Shown here: positions 24,156 through 37,900 of the stretch, piece by piece
Numbering within the stretch: the first letter of the stretch is position 1
How the letters are laid out: every line of letters starts with the position of its first letter
NCBI RefSeq assembly: GCF_029784135.1
Contig: NC_073744.1
Location: 18,509,441 to 18,573,440, forward strand
Length of the DNA: 64,000 nt
Origin: Toxorhynchites rutilus septentrionalis
Taxonomy: Eukaryota; Arthropoda; Insecta; Diptera; Culicidae
Reading direction: 5' to 3'
Position numbers and translations under genes: made by a program
The notes under the pieces: generated by a model
Databases searched by the model: none
What the model was told of the DNA's origin: nothing
What the model saw: only the letters and a program-made list of their open reading frames with translations

Positions 24156-25438
24156 CGCACAGTACAACTGTAGCCATATACAACGGTGAAACAGGTCGAT
24201 ACAGATACAGCGATTGTACCGAGATGCTTGCATGGTTCTAGTGCTGTACATGGTGACAGACATACAATGTTCGAAGTACAACAATTTGTTGTGAAATACG
24301 CAACAATTTCGCTTTTCATAATCCAAATGTTATTATTCATAGAATATCTGATACGAAAATATATGTTAGGGACGTGAAAAAATAGTGACATCTCGAGTAG
24401 TTCGGCATCCCTGTTGCACGCTCGCTCGTTATCACGTCTTGTTTTAGGAAATCAGCAAAAGACATTGAAACGTCACAATATTTGGTTGTTAGGGATCGAC
24501 AGTATTGTGTCAGAAACGAGAAATAGAAAAAAAGAAAAACATTTGAATTCTACCTTCTTCAGCCTATGAGTGTGAGTACTCTCAAACTTGAGGATCTTCG
24601 TAGCGAAATTGTAGTGCGCCCGCTTATAAAGCGCACGATCGTAGGTTCAATCTATATTTTCAAGGCTACACTGAGAGAAAGAATTAGAATATGTTACAAA
24701 TTTTCTAGTGAATAAAACCAATTCGTCAGTCATTTTCGACCGTACTATTTATTCATATATTTTACGAGAGTGAATTGGTAAATACAAATGTCAAAACATG
24801 TACCCGAATATCACCCCAACTTCGATCCTGCTTTCGGGATTTCGGGCCTACGCCCAATTTATTGAAATCAGGTTGCACTCGTATTATTATTGTATTTTTA
24901 GTTCTTGCAATAATTACGATGAAAAAGATTATGTTTTGTTAATTTATTTCCATCAAATACAACTTCAACATACAAAATGTAATTGTTTCGGACTCGGGCA
25001 CTTGTATGGGCTCTGGTTTATGTTGGCACAATGCAGATGAGGTCACTTTCCCGTTCGAAGGTTTTTTCGGTTGGATGATTGGCAAGTTTGTAATTGATAT
25101 CTGCGCTGGTATTTTGTTGACGGTGCCGTCTGGAGTTTTCTTAGCACAAAAATTGTTCGTAAAGTTTGCTGGCATAATATTTGTGCAATGAATGATAAAA
25201 AAGACACATTTGGTTTTTTTTCGTTCGCGGGAATGATAAGTACGTTCAAAATTTACATAGTTTAAGTGATATGCCAATGGTTTCACCATCGATGGGCGTA
25301 GGAATATATTTTATTCGAGTTTGAGGTTCAGTTGAACATAAAAAAACTGTTTACCTCCGAATTGCATCGCTTTCACGAGGGAAATGGCGACTGCGAGCAG
25401 TGTACTCCACAGTTGCTCAGATATGACAACACCCTAAG
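24156..25438. other. Intergenic DNA with possible SINE head
   Basis: No gene is supported. At about 24590-24660 the phrase CTTCGTAGCGAAATTGTAGT is followed by GCGCACGATCGTAGGTTCAATC. This resembles RNA polymerase III A and B boxes of a tRNA-derived SINE (compare 43241). Minus-strand frames at 24939-25289 are unassigned. Confidence 0.35.
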
Positions 25439-25989
25439 TAAGGGGCTGTCCACAAACCACGTGGACAACTTAGGGGGGGGGATTACGTTAGTGTCTATGC
25501 TTGTCCACGGTGAGAGGTAGGGGTTATGAATAATGTCCACGTGGACACGCTAAATAAATATAGTATAAATGAAGTCTGAAATTTATTCTGCATTTTCAAG
25601 ATTTTTTTAAAACTTTCCATCCTTAGTTCTTAGTTTTACCTCTTGTTTGGCATTAAATTATATTTTTCGTTGAACAGCTTCGCAACTAGTTATGCAGTTT
25701 TTCTACAGTTTGCCCTTAGCAATCGGATATCATTTCTTGGGAACCAAAGTGGCGCCTCGTTGTGCTTTATAAACGTTTGGTCATATCTTAATAATGACAG
25801 ATTGCCAAGACTGATCAGAAAAGCAGACAAACTTAAGCCAGAAAAAAACAACATCTTCAGAACTCCTTTTTAAAACGAATTCTGGTTTATTGTTGCAGGA
25901 GTTACGAAAGGTTCATTTTTTAGTATGCAGCTATAAATGGAAATTGATCATTTTTTTTGTATTTTTCTGGGCCCTTTGCAGATCTAAAG

Positions 25990-26345
25990 AGGTATGTATT
26001 AAATTTATAGTCCTGTTGTTTTTCCGGAAAAAACAACCTTGTAATACGTTTCATCATCCATAACGACACAACCGTATTTCATCAGCAAATTCTTGTAGAG
26101 CATCCTTGAGCGTTCCTTTGATTCCAGATTCTACTTCGCCATTACGGCTCGATACAACTTGTGTCTTGACACTTCTCAAACCACACCTTCATTTGTTTCT
26201 TGAATTTAGGATTGCGAAGCTCGTGCCATTTTCTCTGTGTTTTTCTGTGACAAATCTGGGGTCCGTTTGAAAAGTGCAACCACTTTCGAGTGAGTCTTTG
26301 GGATGCCTTTGCCTTTGCTTCGATTTCCTGGTTCCCTGTCGATTG
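25990..26345 (-). pseudogene. Tc1/mariner transposase fragment
   Basis: On the minus strand a discontinuous frame reads RMLYKNLLMKYGCVVMDDET, the surroundings of the first catalytic aspartate in Tc1/mariner transposases of the D,D/E superfamily. A more upstream part includes KRTPDLSQKNTEKMARA. Stop codons and frame changes interrupt it, and the rest of the catalytic core is absent. The superfamily assignment is fairly likely, the subgroup unknown. Confidence 0.45.
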
Positions 26346-26706
26346 TTAGACATTTTTCAAATTGTAACAGGACGTGAAATAAGTGAAGTTTTGAACAGTT
26401 GTACAGTTCAGCCGACTCATGAATGGATAGTCCAGATTTTCATTGCGTACGTGTAGGATAGATTCGTGACGCGCAAGTTCACGGACGGCATGATATAGGC
26501 AAATGAGCTCATCCTGATATTCAATATAATAAATTTATATTCTAATACTGCTTTACGCCAGCAAACTGCTATCTTTTTAATATAATGGTTTTTGATTCTC
26601 CAAAATAACGTCAAATAACGTATTTCAATCAGACAGCAGGTTTTCAAGCTATGATTCTCTAAGAATCGGTTGCTATTAGAATTTGTCATAAGATATCATA
26701 ATGATA

Positions 26707-27605
26707 CCCAGCAAACATTAAATCGCATAACAAGCGTATATATAACATCATATGCCCTAAAATTTGGTTGGCATATAATGCGCCTAACTGGCATATGCAT
26801 GCAAAAGTGGAGGCCATATACATACATGGCAAATGCTTACCAAATTTGTTTGGATGAATATGCAACTTTGACCGGCTATAATAGCGACTTGTGCCATACT
26901 CATATACGATTTATTACAGACATAGAAAAAAAAAACAAATGGCGCAAAATATTTTCGTGAAATGTTTATTATAGCCTCACGAATCGCCATTTTTATATAT
27001 GAGTATTTATGTTTGTAGAAATAATAATTGTTTGATTGACTTGTGTTGGGAGTGGAATTGAATGTTTAAAATGGCACAGATTGATGTTTGGTGAAAACTG
27101 CTCCGATATGGGTTCGAAATCCGGTCGTCTGGATTATCATCCACCAGCTATCTCGCGCGGCTATCTGCAATTTAATTCAACAGCGGTTAAAACTTTCGAG
27201 TGCATCAGCATTTCATTGACATTTCAATATGATGTAATATGTCCTTTATTAGGATCTAATATGATTTACTGTTTCATGATTTTCTTCAGCATGTAACACG
27301 ATTTACTACAGTACTGAATCGATTTAAATTATACGCTTATACGACACACAAACTGCATCAGCGTAATATACGCTTATGATGCGGATTAAATATATTTTAC
27401 GACAATGTACATCATAAAATTGATGTTTATTATACCGATATGCGACTTAATTTGATAATGGTTTATAAAATCGAGTTTTTACATTTTATGCGATTTCAAA
27501 TATACACGATACATACTTTGATTGATATTATATGCGATTATGATTTATTCGGATTTCTTGTAAGACTTGGCACGTGCAAAATTATACGATTTAATGTTTG
27601 CTGGG
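26707..27605. mobile_element. TA-flanked MITE with CCCAGCAAACATT ends
   Basis: The left end reads CCCAGCAAACATTAAATCGC and the right end is the inverse, CGATTTAATGTTTGCTGGG. TA is found immediately outside both ends. The interior is AT-rich with many small dyads around the words GCATAT and ATATGC. There is no coding capacity. A fragment of a second copy is at 23206-23317. Confidence 0.78.
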
Positions 27606-28055
27606 TAGCACGCGCCAAATCTAAGAATGATCTGCTCGAAACCTATAAGGGATGTTTTGATGCGAAATTCAACAACGAAAATATCAAGACTACATAAATG
27701 GAATTCGGAAGAAACCGATTAGCGATACGAAGTAACTATTGAGTAACGTTAGTGAAAAACTAAAAAAAAAACAGAAAAAACACGACTTCTAATAAAGCCA
27801 ATTTGCTTTATATTTTTTTACAAAGCCGTTTGAATTAAGATAACAATCGGGATAAAACAGGATTAACGTTACAGGTCCGGTATTATAAAGTAAACTTTAA
27901 ATATAGATGCAATTCAACGATTTCCTTGATCCAAAAACATGCAAAAAATATCCACGTGGACTTGAGGGGAGGGGTTTAGTAAATGTCCACGGAGAGGGAG
28001 GAGGGAGTCTAAAATCATGCTTTTTCTGTCCACGTGGTATGTGGACAGCCCCTAA

Positions 28056-28919
28056 CGTTATCAAGTAAAATGTACTGTTCTCGAAAGGGTGTATATTTAA
28101 TATGACAATTGCTTTACGAAGTTTTGGCAAAATGTACTAAAAATGTATGCATTCTACTAATGTTTCGACTACTAAAGATTTGGTAGCTCCAGTTACGAAT
28201 GATTTCTCCTAGTGCAGAAGCTTATGTACTTTGTTGTGTGGAAAAATGGGAAAAATTCTGTGAAACATAAATATTCCCATCTCTCGCTACTCATTTTGAT
28301 TAATCCGTCAATCCCTTATCCGCCACCTGGGTCGCTTGCGTGCGTGAGCTGCTTGTGTTTGTATCACATTTCATTCGGAGACTCGCTCTCCAGTCAGCCT
28401 TCACCGCAGTCAGTCGTAAATCGAGTCGTGTCAGCCAAATCACCACCGACGGAGCGAGTGTGTGTAGTGGAAGTGGAAAATCGCGCAACCAATTTACTTC
28501 TTTTTCGGGCTAAAAGTGACGGAAAATTCCTTCACATTCCAGAGGGGTGATTGAAACACAATTCGTGAATAGTGTTACGTACGGCGAAAAGATTGTTTTT
28601 GTGGAAACTTGAAATTCGGTACGTTCCAGTAACGAGTGAAACGCAAAAATCAAGTGAAGTTTGATTTATATGTGCTGTGTAGCGGATAAGCCCCGTCGTT
28701 GAAGGAGCGAGCGAGAGAGAGGAAGTGACCTGCTGGAAGTTTTTTTTGTTCATGTTTTCCCTCTCTTCATTCATTCGTGTTCACAGGAGGAAGAAAACGA
28801 AGCAATCGAGCTGGTAAACGTCAGAATTTGATTGTTGTTTTTTCGAAGTTCGGGCAAGAGAAATAGTTTTCCGGACAAGGTTTAGTTAGGGAGTGTTTTT
28901 AGGCTAAACCTCAAAAGCC
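28056..28919 (+). promoter_or_regulatory. lqfR: lqfR upstream region and 5' untranslated leader
   Basis: Between the TAA-flanked element and the lqfR start codon the sequence becomes richer in GC and CG dinucleotides from about 28340. It contains initiator-like TCAGTC at 28410-28415 (possible start site) and no evident TATA box. There are short upstream reading frames. The final context AAAGCCATGG at the start codon is favourable. The exact transcription start is not determined by sequence alone. Confidence 0.45.
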
Positions 28920-28969
28920 ATGGATAAATTCATCAGTATGTGGAAGGTGCGAGAACTCGCCGATAAAGT
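28920..28969 (+). CDS. lqfR: lqfR exon 1
   Basis: It encodes [16 protein letters not shown], the amphipathic start of the ENTH domain (compare MWKVRELVDK in vertebrate EpsinR). It ends AAAGT before a consensus donor GTAAGT, phase 2. Too short to be seen by ORF length; recognised by family and splice sites. Confidence 0.9.
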
Positions 28970-31900
28970 GTAAGTAAAGGATTATGTCTTCATTCACCTA
29001 CGAAAGTAGCGATAACGGAGGTCTATCTGTTTGTCGTATCTTTCATTGTTGCTTGTGTGGGAAATCTCGGCTATTGTGTTTTTATTTATCGCTTTCGGCA
29101 CAGAGGGAGGCTCTTTGGTAATAATTTGATAAAACATTTCTACATTCTGATGAACGACAATTTATCTTACAGTAATGGTACTTGTACAATGGGTTCAGGC
29201 CGATACCTATCCTCTGTTCGAGTTCATTGTGATTAATTATACATCTTTTTAATTCATTTTCTCTGTCCTTTTGGCACACACACCTCCCTTCGCTGGAAAC
29301 ACAATGATAGTCAGTCAAGGCTTACTGAATTGAATTCTACATTGATTCATTTACGTGAACTATGCATCGAAGGTATCGGAAGCAACCAAATTAGGCGCAG
29401 TGTTGCTAGAATTACTGCACCTATTAACATTGAACTAAATCAAGTTTTTGTTAAGTATGGAAGCCCACCTGTAATTCGCTTTCAACTCCAGTTACACTAT
29501 GTTCAAGAAGGTGTCCGGCACGTGATACGTGACACTCCCATCATGTCTCTCATTCTCGATTGCTTTCATAGTGCCGCATAAATTTACGTTATTTATTAGC
29601 CCATCGCGCAGCGCTTCGTCTTATTGGCTTTTTTTTTTGCAGCTCACTCGACACGCCTCACTAATTTTAAACTAGACTTAACGCTGCATTCGCTGGTACC
29701 TGTCTCGTAGTGCACCGCTGCATAAAACCGCCCAAGATAGCGCTGTCACTTGTTTCATTGTGTGTGCTGCTGTGCTTCAGACTCCAACAGAACACCTTCA
29801 TAAATAGGAATAATCTTTATCGGAACGCTGGCACACGATGCAAGAATTTCAGATTGGTTGCCTCCTCCTCTCCCGCGATTACGGGCATTTTCACGCTAAA
29901 CTACCTGAGGTGATGCCATTTAAACTGGGGCTTGATAGGGAGGTATGCAATGGGATCGGATACTTCTCTCGTCGTTAGAGTCTCGATATAAACAATGCAA
30001 ACGGATTAAACATTTCTCGAAAAGATACATGGGCTGCAGCCGAGAGGCAGAGCTTGTTTTGGGAGGGCATTTTTCATATTTCTTCCCATGTAACCAATTT
30101 GTAACCAGTTATCGTATTGCAACAGAAAAGACATATTGTTTCGCTATTTAGCGGAAGAGATCAACTCGGGAGTCTCACCACTGTATAATTACGCAAAAAC
30201 GCGTTTTATTGAAATTGGTTCGCTTCGCATTCCTCACAGGTGCCCAATTCAGATTGCGCTTGCGAAGCCATTTTTTCCACGCAACTATTCTCCTTTGGTT
30301 AGTTCACTTTAAAAAACGAAGGAATTCAGCACGTGATAGAGAATGTCACTGTGGGTGTTTGGGAAATTTAATCGCTGCATCTTCAAGGACATTTTTGCTC
30401 TGGGGCTGGTGAGTAATTTCGAACCGGCGCACAGTGGTTCAAAAGCACTCAAATCAGGGGGAAATTAATAGCTCCTATGAGATGCTTTCTGGAAGCATGA
30501 TGTCTTCAGCAAAGTTGATCTTAACGTTTCTGGTCATCATCAGACAGTTGTTTAGTTCACAATAGGGCGCGCAGTGATAAGAAAAAACTCTGACGAGGAA
30601 AAACTAATAACTCCTCAGGAATGCTTTCCAGAAACATGTTGTCTTCAGGAAAGTTGATCATATGATCCCTGGCTATAACGGAATGACAATGATTTAGTTC
30701 ATAATATCACCGCTATGGCACACAGTGGTCAGGAAAAATCAAAACGGGAAAAAAATCATAACTTCTCAGAAATGTTTTCTAGAGACATTGTGTCTGTAGA
30801 ACATTTCACACATTGCTCAAAAAATAATCATATCGAGGTAAAATTGATAATTACGCAGGAATGCTTTCTATAAACATTGTATCTTCTACAAAGTTGATTC
30901 TATGAAAAATCGGCCCTAAAATTTCAAAAAGTTACCCTATACAAAATGTTCACCATCTCGAAAAAACACCCTATGTCAAATATAGGGTTGGGGAAAAAGA
31001 AATGTCGTATTACTGATCGAAATTTGACGCTTTATTTAACATACTTAAAATTATCCAGTTCAAGTCAAATACGCGCCGTTTTGTTCGCAAACTTGTTGCC
31101 ATTTAGAAGGTAATTTCATTAATCCCCCCCTTATAAAACCCCCCCTCCTTATTTGCAAAAAACTCAGACAGCCAGTTTTCGCAAGCCTCTTTTGAGGCCA
31201 ACTTATAGCGAATTCGTTTTTAAAACTGAGTCAGTGCCAAACTGACTCTGTAATAAAAAAACCTTTTCAGTTTCACGAATGCGGTGGTTTGTTGGTGTGC
31301 GTTATATAGTCTGATTTGTTTATATTTACGACGGCAAATGTACAGTGTCGACGTCTGGTGGTGATATTAGTGCATGGGAGGTAAATTGTTCTCCATCAGA
31401 TCAGAAGGGCCAAGTGCAGTGTAAACATATAAAAGTTTGAATGAAAATTTTTACTTAATATTGTTTGATTACCTAACACATGTAGTTCTGACACTCACTT
31501 AACCATTTGTCGATGCATTTCCTGTTTGTTCCACAAATAATTACTATTATAATATAAAACCATCATTAGACACAGTTTTCGTTCAATATTCTGCGATATC
31601 GGAAAAAAACTTTTATTTAATCACATAAAATAAATATTCGATACGTTAAAGTAAATTTTCATTCATAATTTTGATTTTGAAATTTATTCCACCTGAATAT
31701 CCATCATTATTTTCACCTCCCAATGAAAGCACACGTAGCTTAATGCCGTCTACTCTACTCTTCAAAATCAGAATCCGAATTGGATTACGATTCCAATAAT
31801 ACAAAAGCAAAAGCAGCAGGTTTTCCATTTTCATAGTCTTTATTTTTAGATTTTCCAAAACAATATTCGGAACTTGACAGTTCAGTATAGTTGTATTGGT

Positions 31901-34900
31901 GAACCCGAGTGCCAACCCGTGAAACATCTCAGTGCGAAACTAACAGCTTTCGGGGCGAACTAGTGCGACACTGAGTGCGAAACTGAGTGAATAAAAAAAC
32001 GTTTTGACAGCAGTTAGTGCGGCACTGGGGTTGAAACTGAACAAAAACGAATTCGCTATTAGTATCACCAATAGCGTTTTGCATAGACCGGAAGAGATGA
32101 TAATCACTTGGAGCCAGGTCCGGACTATACGGTGGGTGCAATAGGACATCCCATCCGAGCTCCCGTAGCTTCTGGCGGGTTATCAAAGATGTGTGAGGCC
32201 GAGCGTTGTCCTGGTGGAAAACAACACAATTTCTATTGATCATTTCTGGCCGCTTCTGGTCAATCGCCTGCTTCAAACGGTCAAGCTGCTCACAGTAGAG
32301 AACCGAGTTGAGTGTCTGGCCATAGTTGAGCAGCTCATAGTGGATGATTCCCTTCCAATCCCACCAAACACACAGCAAAAGCTGTCAATCCGGGCTTGGC
32401 GATGGTTTGGGCCGGCTCACCGCGCTTCTACAACTTCTTTTTCCGCTTTAGGTTGTCGTACGTGATCCACTTTTCATCACCAGTCACCATCTTCTTCAAA
32501 AATGGGTCGAGTTCGTTCCGTTTCAGCAGTGCATCGCAGGCGTTGATTCGGTCTAAAAGATTTTTTTTGCGTCAACTCGTGTGGCACGCACACATCCAGA
32601 TTATTTTGAAATCCAATCTTCTGCAAATGGTTTCAAACGGATTTATGGTCTATACCCAGTTCCTTGCCAATCGAGCGAGTGCTCACATGCCGGTCTACTT
32701 GGATGATTTCAACGATTTTATCGGTTTCCACGACGATTGGCCTACCAGTACGGGGTGTATCTCCGACAGCCACTACACCAGAACGAAATCGATCAAACCA
32801 ACGATTCCAACGCTGTGGGAATCGTTACAGTATCGGGTCCATAAACCACACGAATTCTTCCGGCCGCCCTCGTTGCAGTTTTACCTCGCAGGTAGTGAAA
32901 ACGTAAAATGTGACGAATTTCTTGCTTGGTGGACTCCATCTTTGACGCGCTATAACTTGAGATTGAAAAGGACAATCACAACACTGTCAAAACGACACTT
33001 GTAGCACAGATTGTCGTCTTTAAATAGCCGTATAGTATGACCCGATGCGATAAGTACAACACAAGATATGTTTAAGTGTTGCCATATATTGACAATATAC
33101 GACATTTCTTTTCCCCAACCCAATATATGAATAGCTCTTTAAATTTTCAACAAGTCGTCCAAACATCGGAAGATGGGCACTTTTATAGGGAAAAAGTTTT
33201 TCGAACAACTTTTTCATGTTTTCTTTGAAAAAAATACAACTTATCCTAATTTTGTTTAAAGTCAAGATAGCGATATAATGTACAAACAATGTTTTAGTTT
33301 TAGATCTTATTAAAATATGAACTTTTGTCGAAGACGTCAACATTCTATATGTTATAGTTTTTGGGATATAAGTCATTTTTGTATGAAGAATCCTAAAAAA
33401 AATAATGTTTTGCTCGTAACTTTTTTGTGTGTAAATTCTCACGTTTGACATGTTCTTGACATGTTTATAAATAGAGAAACGTTAACAGATCATGCAAATT
33501 GCGATACATACGATAATACATAAAAACGTAACGAATAGAACATTAATCTTGATCAGAACAAAATCTTGATCAGAGAATGAAGTGTAGGAAACTACTTAAG
33601 TTTCCATAAAAAATTACCAAAGATTTTCTTGGAAAAAATGTTCAATGATATTTTGAAAATTAAAATTCGTTTTTCTCGAAAACATAAGTTTTTAAAATTC
33701 TGAAAAAATAGATATAAATAGCCCTTAACATTTCCAACAAGTTTTCCATACATCGGACGATGGGCACATTTACATGGAAAAAGTTTTTCGAACAACAACT
33801 TTCTCATGTTTTTCTTTGAAAATTATCGCAATTTGCATGATCTGCTAACTTTTTTCTATTTAGAAACATGACAAGAACATGTCAAACGTGAGAATTTACA
33901 CACAAAAAAGTTACGAGCAAAACATTAGTTTTTTCAGGAGTTTTTATACAAAAATGACTTATATTCCAAAAACTATAAAAAATAGAAAGATGTCTGCGAC
34001 AAAAGTTTATATTTTAACAAGATCTAAAACTTTGTCGAATACATTATATCGCTATCTTGACTTTAAACAAAATCAGGATAAGTTGTATTTTTTTCGAAGA
34101 AAATATGTTGTTGTTCGAAAAACTTTTTCCCTATAAAAGTGCCCATCTTCCGATGTATGGACGACTTGTTGGAAATTGTAAGGGTTATTCATATATATAT
34201 TTTTGGGAATTTAAAAAAAACGTTTTTGAGAAAAATGAATTTAAATTTTTTAAATAACTTTTTTGTCAGCGAAATTTTTTTCCAAAAGAAATAGTATCTA
34301 ATAATATCTAATAGTAAGTAGTCTTATTCTTTTTCGAATATTTCAAGTATGCAAAGTTGCTAAAATGACCCATGTCTTTACACCCACAACGTTTCACTGG
34401 TATCTGAGATGGTGCTGCCAACTCCTAAGACGAGTTGGTATGAAATTCGTCTATTAAGAGGCGAAACCATGATTGAAAGTGTCCTGCGCCGCATTACAGA
34501 AATGTTGTTAGACGTCGCGAGTAGGAGGGGGAGGGGGTTCGAGATTGCGTTACTTAATGTGACATAGGAAAGGGGGGAATAGCCGTGATCGTTACGTAAC
34601 AAATTTTTTTTCTGATTTCTGAGGCACTAAAACTTATTTTTTGAACGACCCTCGTACAGTGAATCTTGTGATTCGGATAGCTTCCAACGTATGTATGAAA
34701 TTTGAAACAAAATATTGGAATAGACCGAGGCTGCGACCAGTTGATTCAGCGTGAAATGGCTCTATAGTGATTTGTGCATGAAGGTGACATTATAATGCAA
34801 GTGTTTGCGGTAGAAAACCAAGACAACACAAATGGAAACATGAAAAAAATGAAGAGCAATACAGAACACTTCTTAGAAAATCAAGCTACAGTTAATAACG

Positions 34901-37900
34901 ATTTGTTAAGGTGGGACCCCTGTCTGGAAGGTCCAAAAATAATCAACTTTCGTGATTTTTTTGCGAGAAATTCGGACAGCAATATTTTATCCCTTGAGGA
35001 GGCCTAATTATTTTGGCTGTAACTTTCCAACGAAATCAATTATCGAAAAATCCTTTTAGGACAACATTTCTGAGGGTATATGCTTCTCAAAAATGCAAAA
35101 AACAAAAATTCGATTTTTTCGACATTCCAGACCGGGATCCCCCCTTAGTTCAAGATCATAAATAAACAAGATTTGCGTTACAGGCTCCATAAGCAAAGCA
35201 ATATTACGTTACTTCTAAACACTGATGGCTTCATTGAGTCTTTATTTCCTAAACCTACATATTATTTACTTGAATTAATTTATTAATCATTTTTATTATT
35301 TAAAAAAAAACATAAAATTTTAATGAAACGAATCAAAAATGCAATAAAGGGGCAACACAATTATTTACTTGATTGGAAAAGTTGAAGAATGTGGCTCCCA
35401 CGTGGTTAACAGTGGGAGGGGTATAGCAACTGTCCAACTTTGTCAAACTTTGACAAAATCGATTAAGCAGAAGGCTCGTTATTATGCTCCAACAGATTTT
35501 GAACTCAGCTTCAAGGCTAGCGGTCGATTAAAGTATTTGACTAATTGCCACAAATCATTCAACCTAGGTAGTGGCAAACATTGTACAAATGACATGTTGT
35601 TTTCGTCCCCCGGCACTCGACTTGATTGAACGCAGAAGCCCTAGAGTAAAACGTTGACTTTGTGTCAAGAAAGGAACCGTTGGAACTACTTCGAAGAGTA
35701 AGCACAGCCGAAAAGAAATTTAACAAGTTTGTCGAAATTGTGTATACGGCCACTTGTATGGAATCATGGACGACATTATTTATAAATCGTACCTAGACAA
35801 AGTATACAAAATACGATTTGATACATTAAGCAGCTCTCTTCACGCCGAGGTCAGGGGCATTCCTCTCTGAGTGCTGATTATAAATTCTGAAACGCATTTC
35901 CGTATTCCCATGGAATGGCATTCACAATAGTTTTGCACTTTCTCGGTAACAATGACATTGTTCCCGGTGTATTCAAGGCTATACTCATTAAACTTGCGAG
36001 CATTGTACTATTATTCCAACCCGGAAGAGAGCACTGAAAAGATTCGGGAAAGATGTGGAGTTGTCAAAACCATCCTTCTCATCGTCAATGCTAGGTGCAA
36101 GCCATCAAAGGAAACGGCAAGGTAAGAGGTATCTACGCATAGCACATTGTACCCAACCCGCGGGTTTACCTCTACTCCTCCCAATGCTATTTTCGGTACA
36201 TTTGCCCAGCGAGTCGAGAATGTAGGTACATAATTTATTCCCGAATGCGTACGCTACGTGCGCTATCCCAGAATGCCAAACGAGCGGGGAGTTTTATTGA
36301 AACAAATGGTATACCAAAGAGACCTATTTAATTATTCAACTTTTAGAGGCCGCGTCCTTTAGCACTTTATCGGAATGACTTCACTCATTATTTCAGGTAG
36401 AAGTCGTCGTCCCTCACACGAATAGAAAGCTCACCCCGAGACGACATTCTTTCGTTCGATAAAAATGAGGTAACGGTATACAGGCAAACCTTTTTTTGTG
36501 CGGGGGATAAGGACCGCATAAAAAAAACGTGCAAAACTTCACCAGTAGCTTTAAAAAATCGTTTTCGGTACACATTTTGAATTTTTTTTTTTGTGCGGTA
36601 GATAGGGACCGCATAAAAAAAGTATCCCCCAAGAAAATAACTCAAATCCACGCCATTCTCTGTTCAATTTTCTTTGGGGCTGGCCACATACCATGTGGAC
36701 AGAAAAAGCACGATTTTAAACTCCCCCTCCCCCTCCGTGGACAAGCGTGGACATTTTCATACCCCTCCCCCTGTTGTCCACGTGGACATTTTTCTTGATT
36801 TTATTAGAATAATTCTGGAAATAACTGAATTGCGCATGAATTAAATTTTAATTCCATTTAAGTTTATTTTGTTTCAAATTTTACTTGCTCAACCCTGTCA
36901 CGTTTGCCGTGGCTCATTGGTGTTTTATGACAGAAAAATGAGTAGTAAAACAAAGCAAATAATCCATATGAGTTTAATTTTGAAATACTTGTATGTTCTT
37001 TGTTCTTTGTTTTTAAAAGGCTTTAAACTTTGCAGTTCATTCGCCTCTAATTAAAATACTTGTAATACTTTTCTATTATCTTAAAGGCTATCTGCTATCT
37101 GGTTTGTCAACACGGAAACGCACAATATCCAGTTGAACAATCCGCATCCGAAAATAAATTACAAAATTCCAAGGATTGATCTTGAGCAAAGCCAATCGAA
37201 TAAAATTAAATAGATTTAAAATCACTATCAGATACAATTTAAGCTCACGATTTTTGAACACATGCAAAGAATTTGTGTTGCTGTCACATAGAATACATAT
37301 TCAATACTAGAAACACAGCAGTGGAACTCCATACAATTCACTGGCTAAAAAGTGTCCACATTTTCATCGCTTGTTTACGTGAAGAATATAATTTTTTCAG
37401 GCACACTTGATTTGAGAGTGTATGGATTTCTAGCTGTCTTGACGCAAGGTATTTAATGATGAATTATAAGATGGGAAGGTTTATATAAACATGTTTATAA
37501 TTACATAAGTTTATTCAAATATTAATATAGCTCTTCTTTAACTATGCAGTGCAATTTTATCAAAATTGTAAGAGAAATTAAAAAAGGAATTTTTTTTTCA
37601 ATATTTTTTTGAGATGGTTATTAAAAATCCATTTTTAACTTTTGCTTCATTATTACAAACTCATAAACGACACAAAGAGTCTTCGATTGTATATTTTTTA
37701 TATATTTTTACGGTTTGCTAGTTGGAGCACGCGCCAATCAAAAAGTAGTTATCCGTCATAATTGTATGTCAGTTTTACTCTGTTGTTTCAATGCCATTTT
37801 TATTGAAGGGTCCTTGAATGTTACACCCAAAAAATTAAGGCACAGTATAAAAGTTTTTAGTTTTGCAGTTTGTTTGACAAATGATTTCGTTTAAATATAT

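Larger units (their letters stand above)
25442..28052. mobile_element. TAA-flanked element with GGGGCTGTCCAC ends (PIF/Harbinger-like)
   Basis: The left end GGGGCTGTCCACAAACCACG and the right end (28025-28052, inverse of GGGGCTGTCCACATACCACG) are matching inverted repeats. TAA is present on both sides, at 25439-25441 and 28053-28055. A TWA-type 3-bp duplication and G-rich ends fit the PIF/Harbinger pattern. I see no Harbinger transposase. The interior contains a Tc1/mariner fragment and a nested TA-flanked element. Solo ends of the same family lie at 36676 (left) and 45335-45452 (right). Confidence 0.65.
30983..33123 (-). mobile_element. mariner (irritans-type, DD34D) transposon, interrupted
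   Basis: Terminal inverted repeats are visible: left TAGGGTTGGGGAAAAAGAAA with TGTCGTAT, right the inverse of TTGGGTTGGGGAAAAGAAAT with GTCGTAT. TA flanks both ends (30981-30982 and 33124-33125). The span of 2.1 kb exceeds a normal 1.3-kb mariner because a second element occupies 31206-32058. Removing that insert restores mariner coding continuity. Confidence 0.9.

Noticed and set aside
24939..25289. 117-codon minus-strand frame
   Set aside because: No domain or splice context is seen. It directly abuts the left edge of a TE-rich interval and may be chance.
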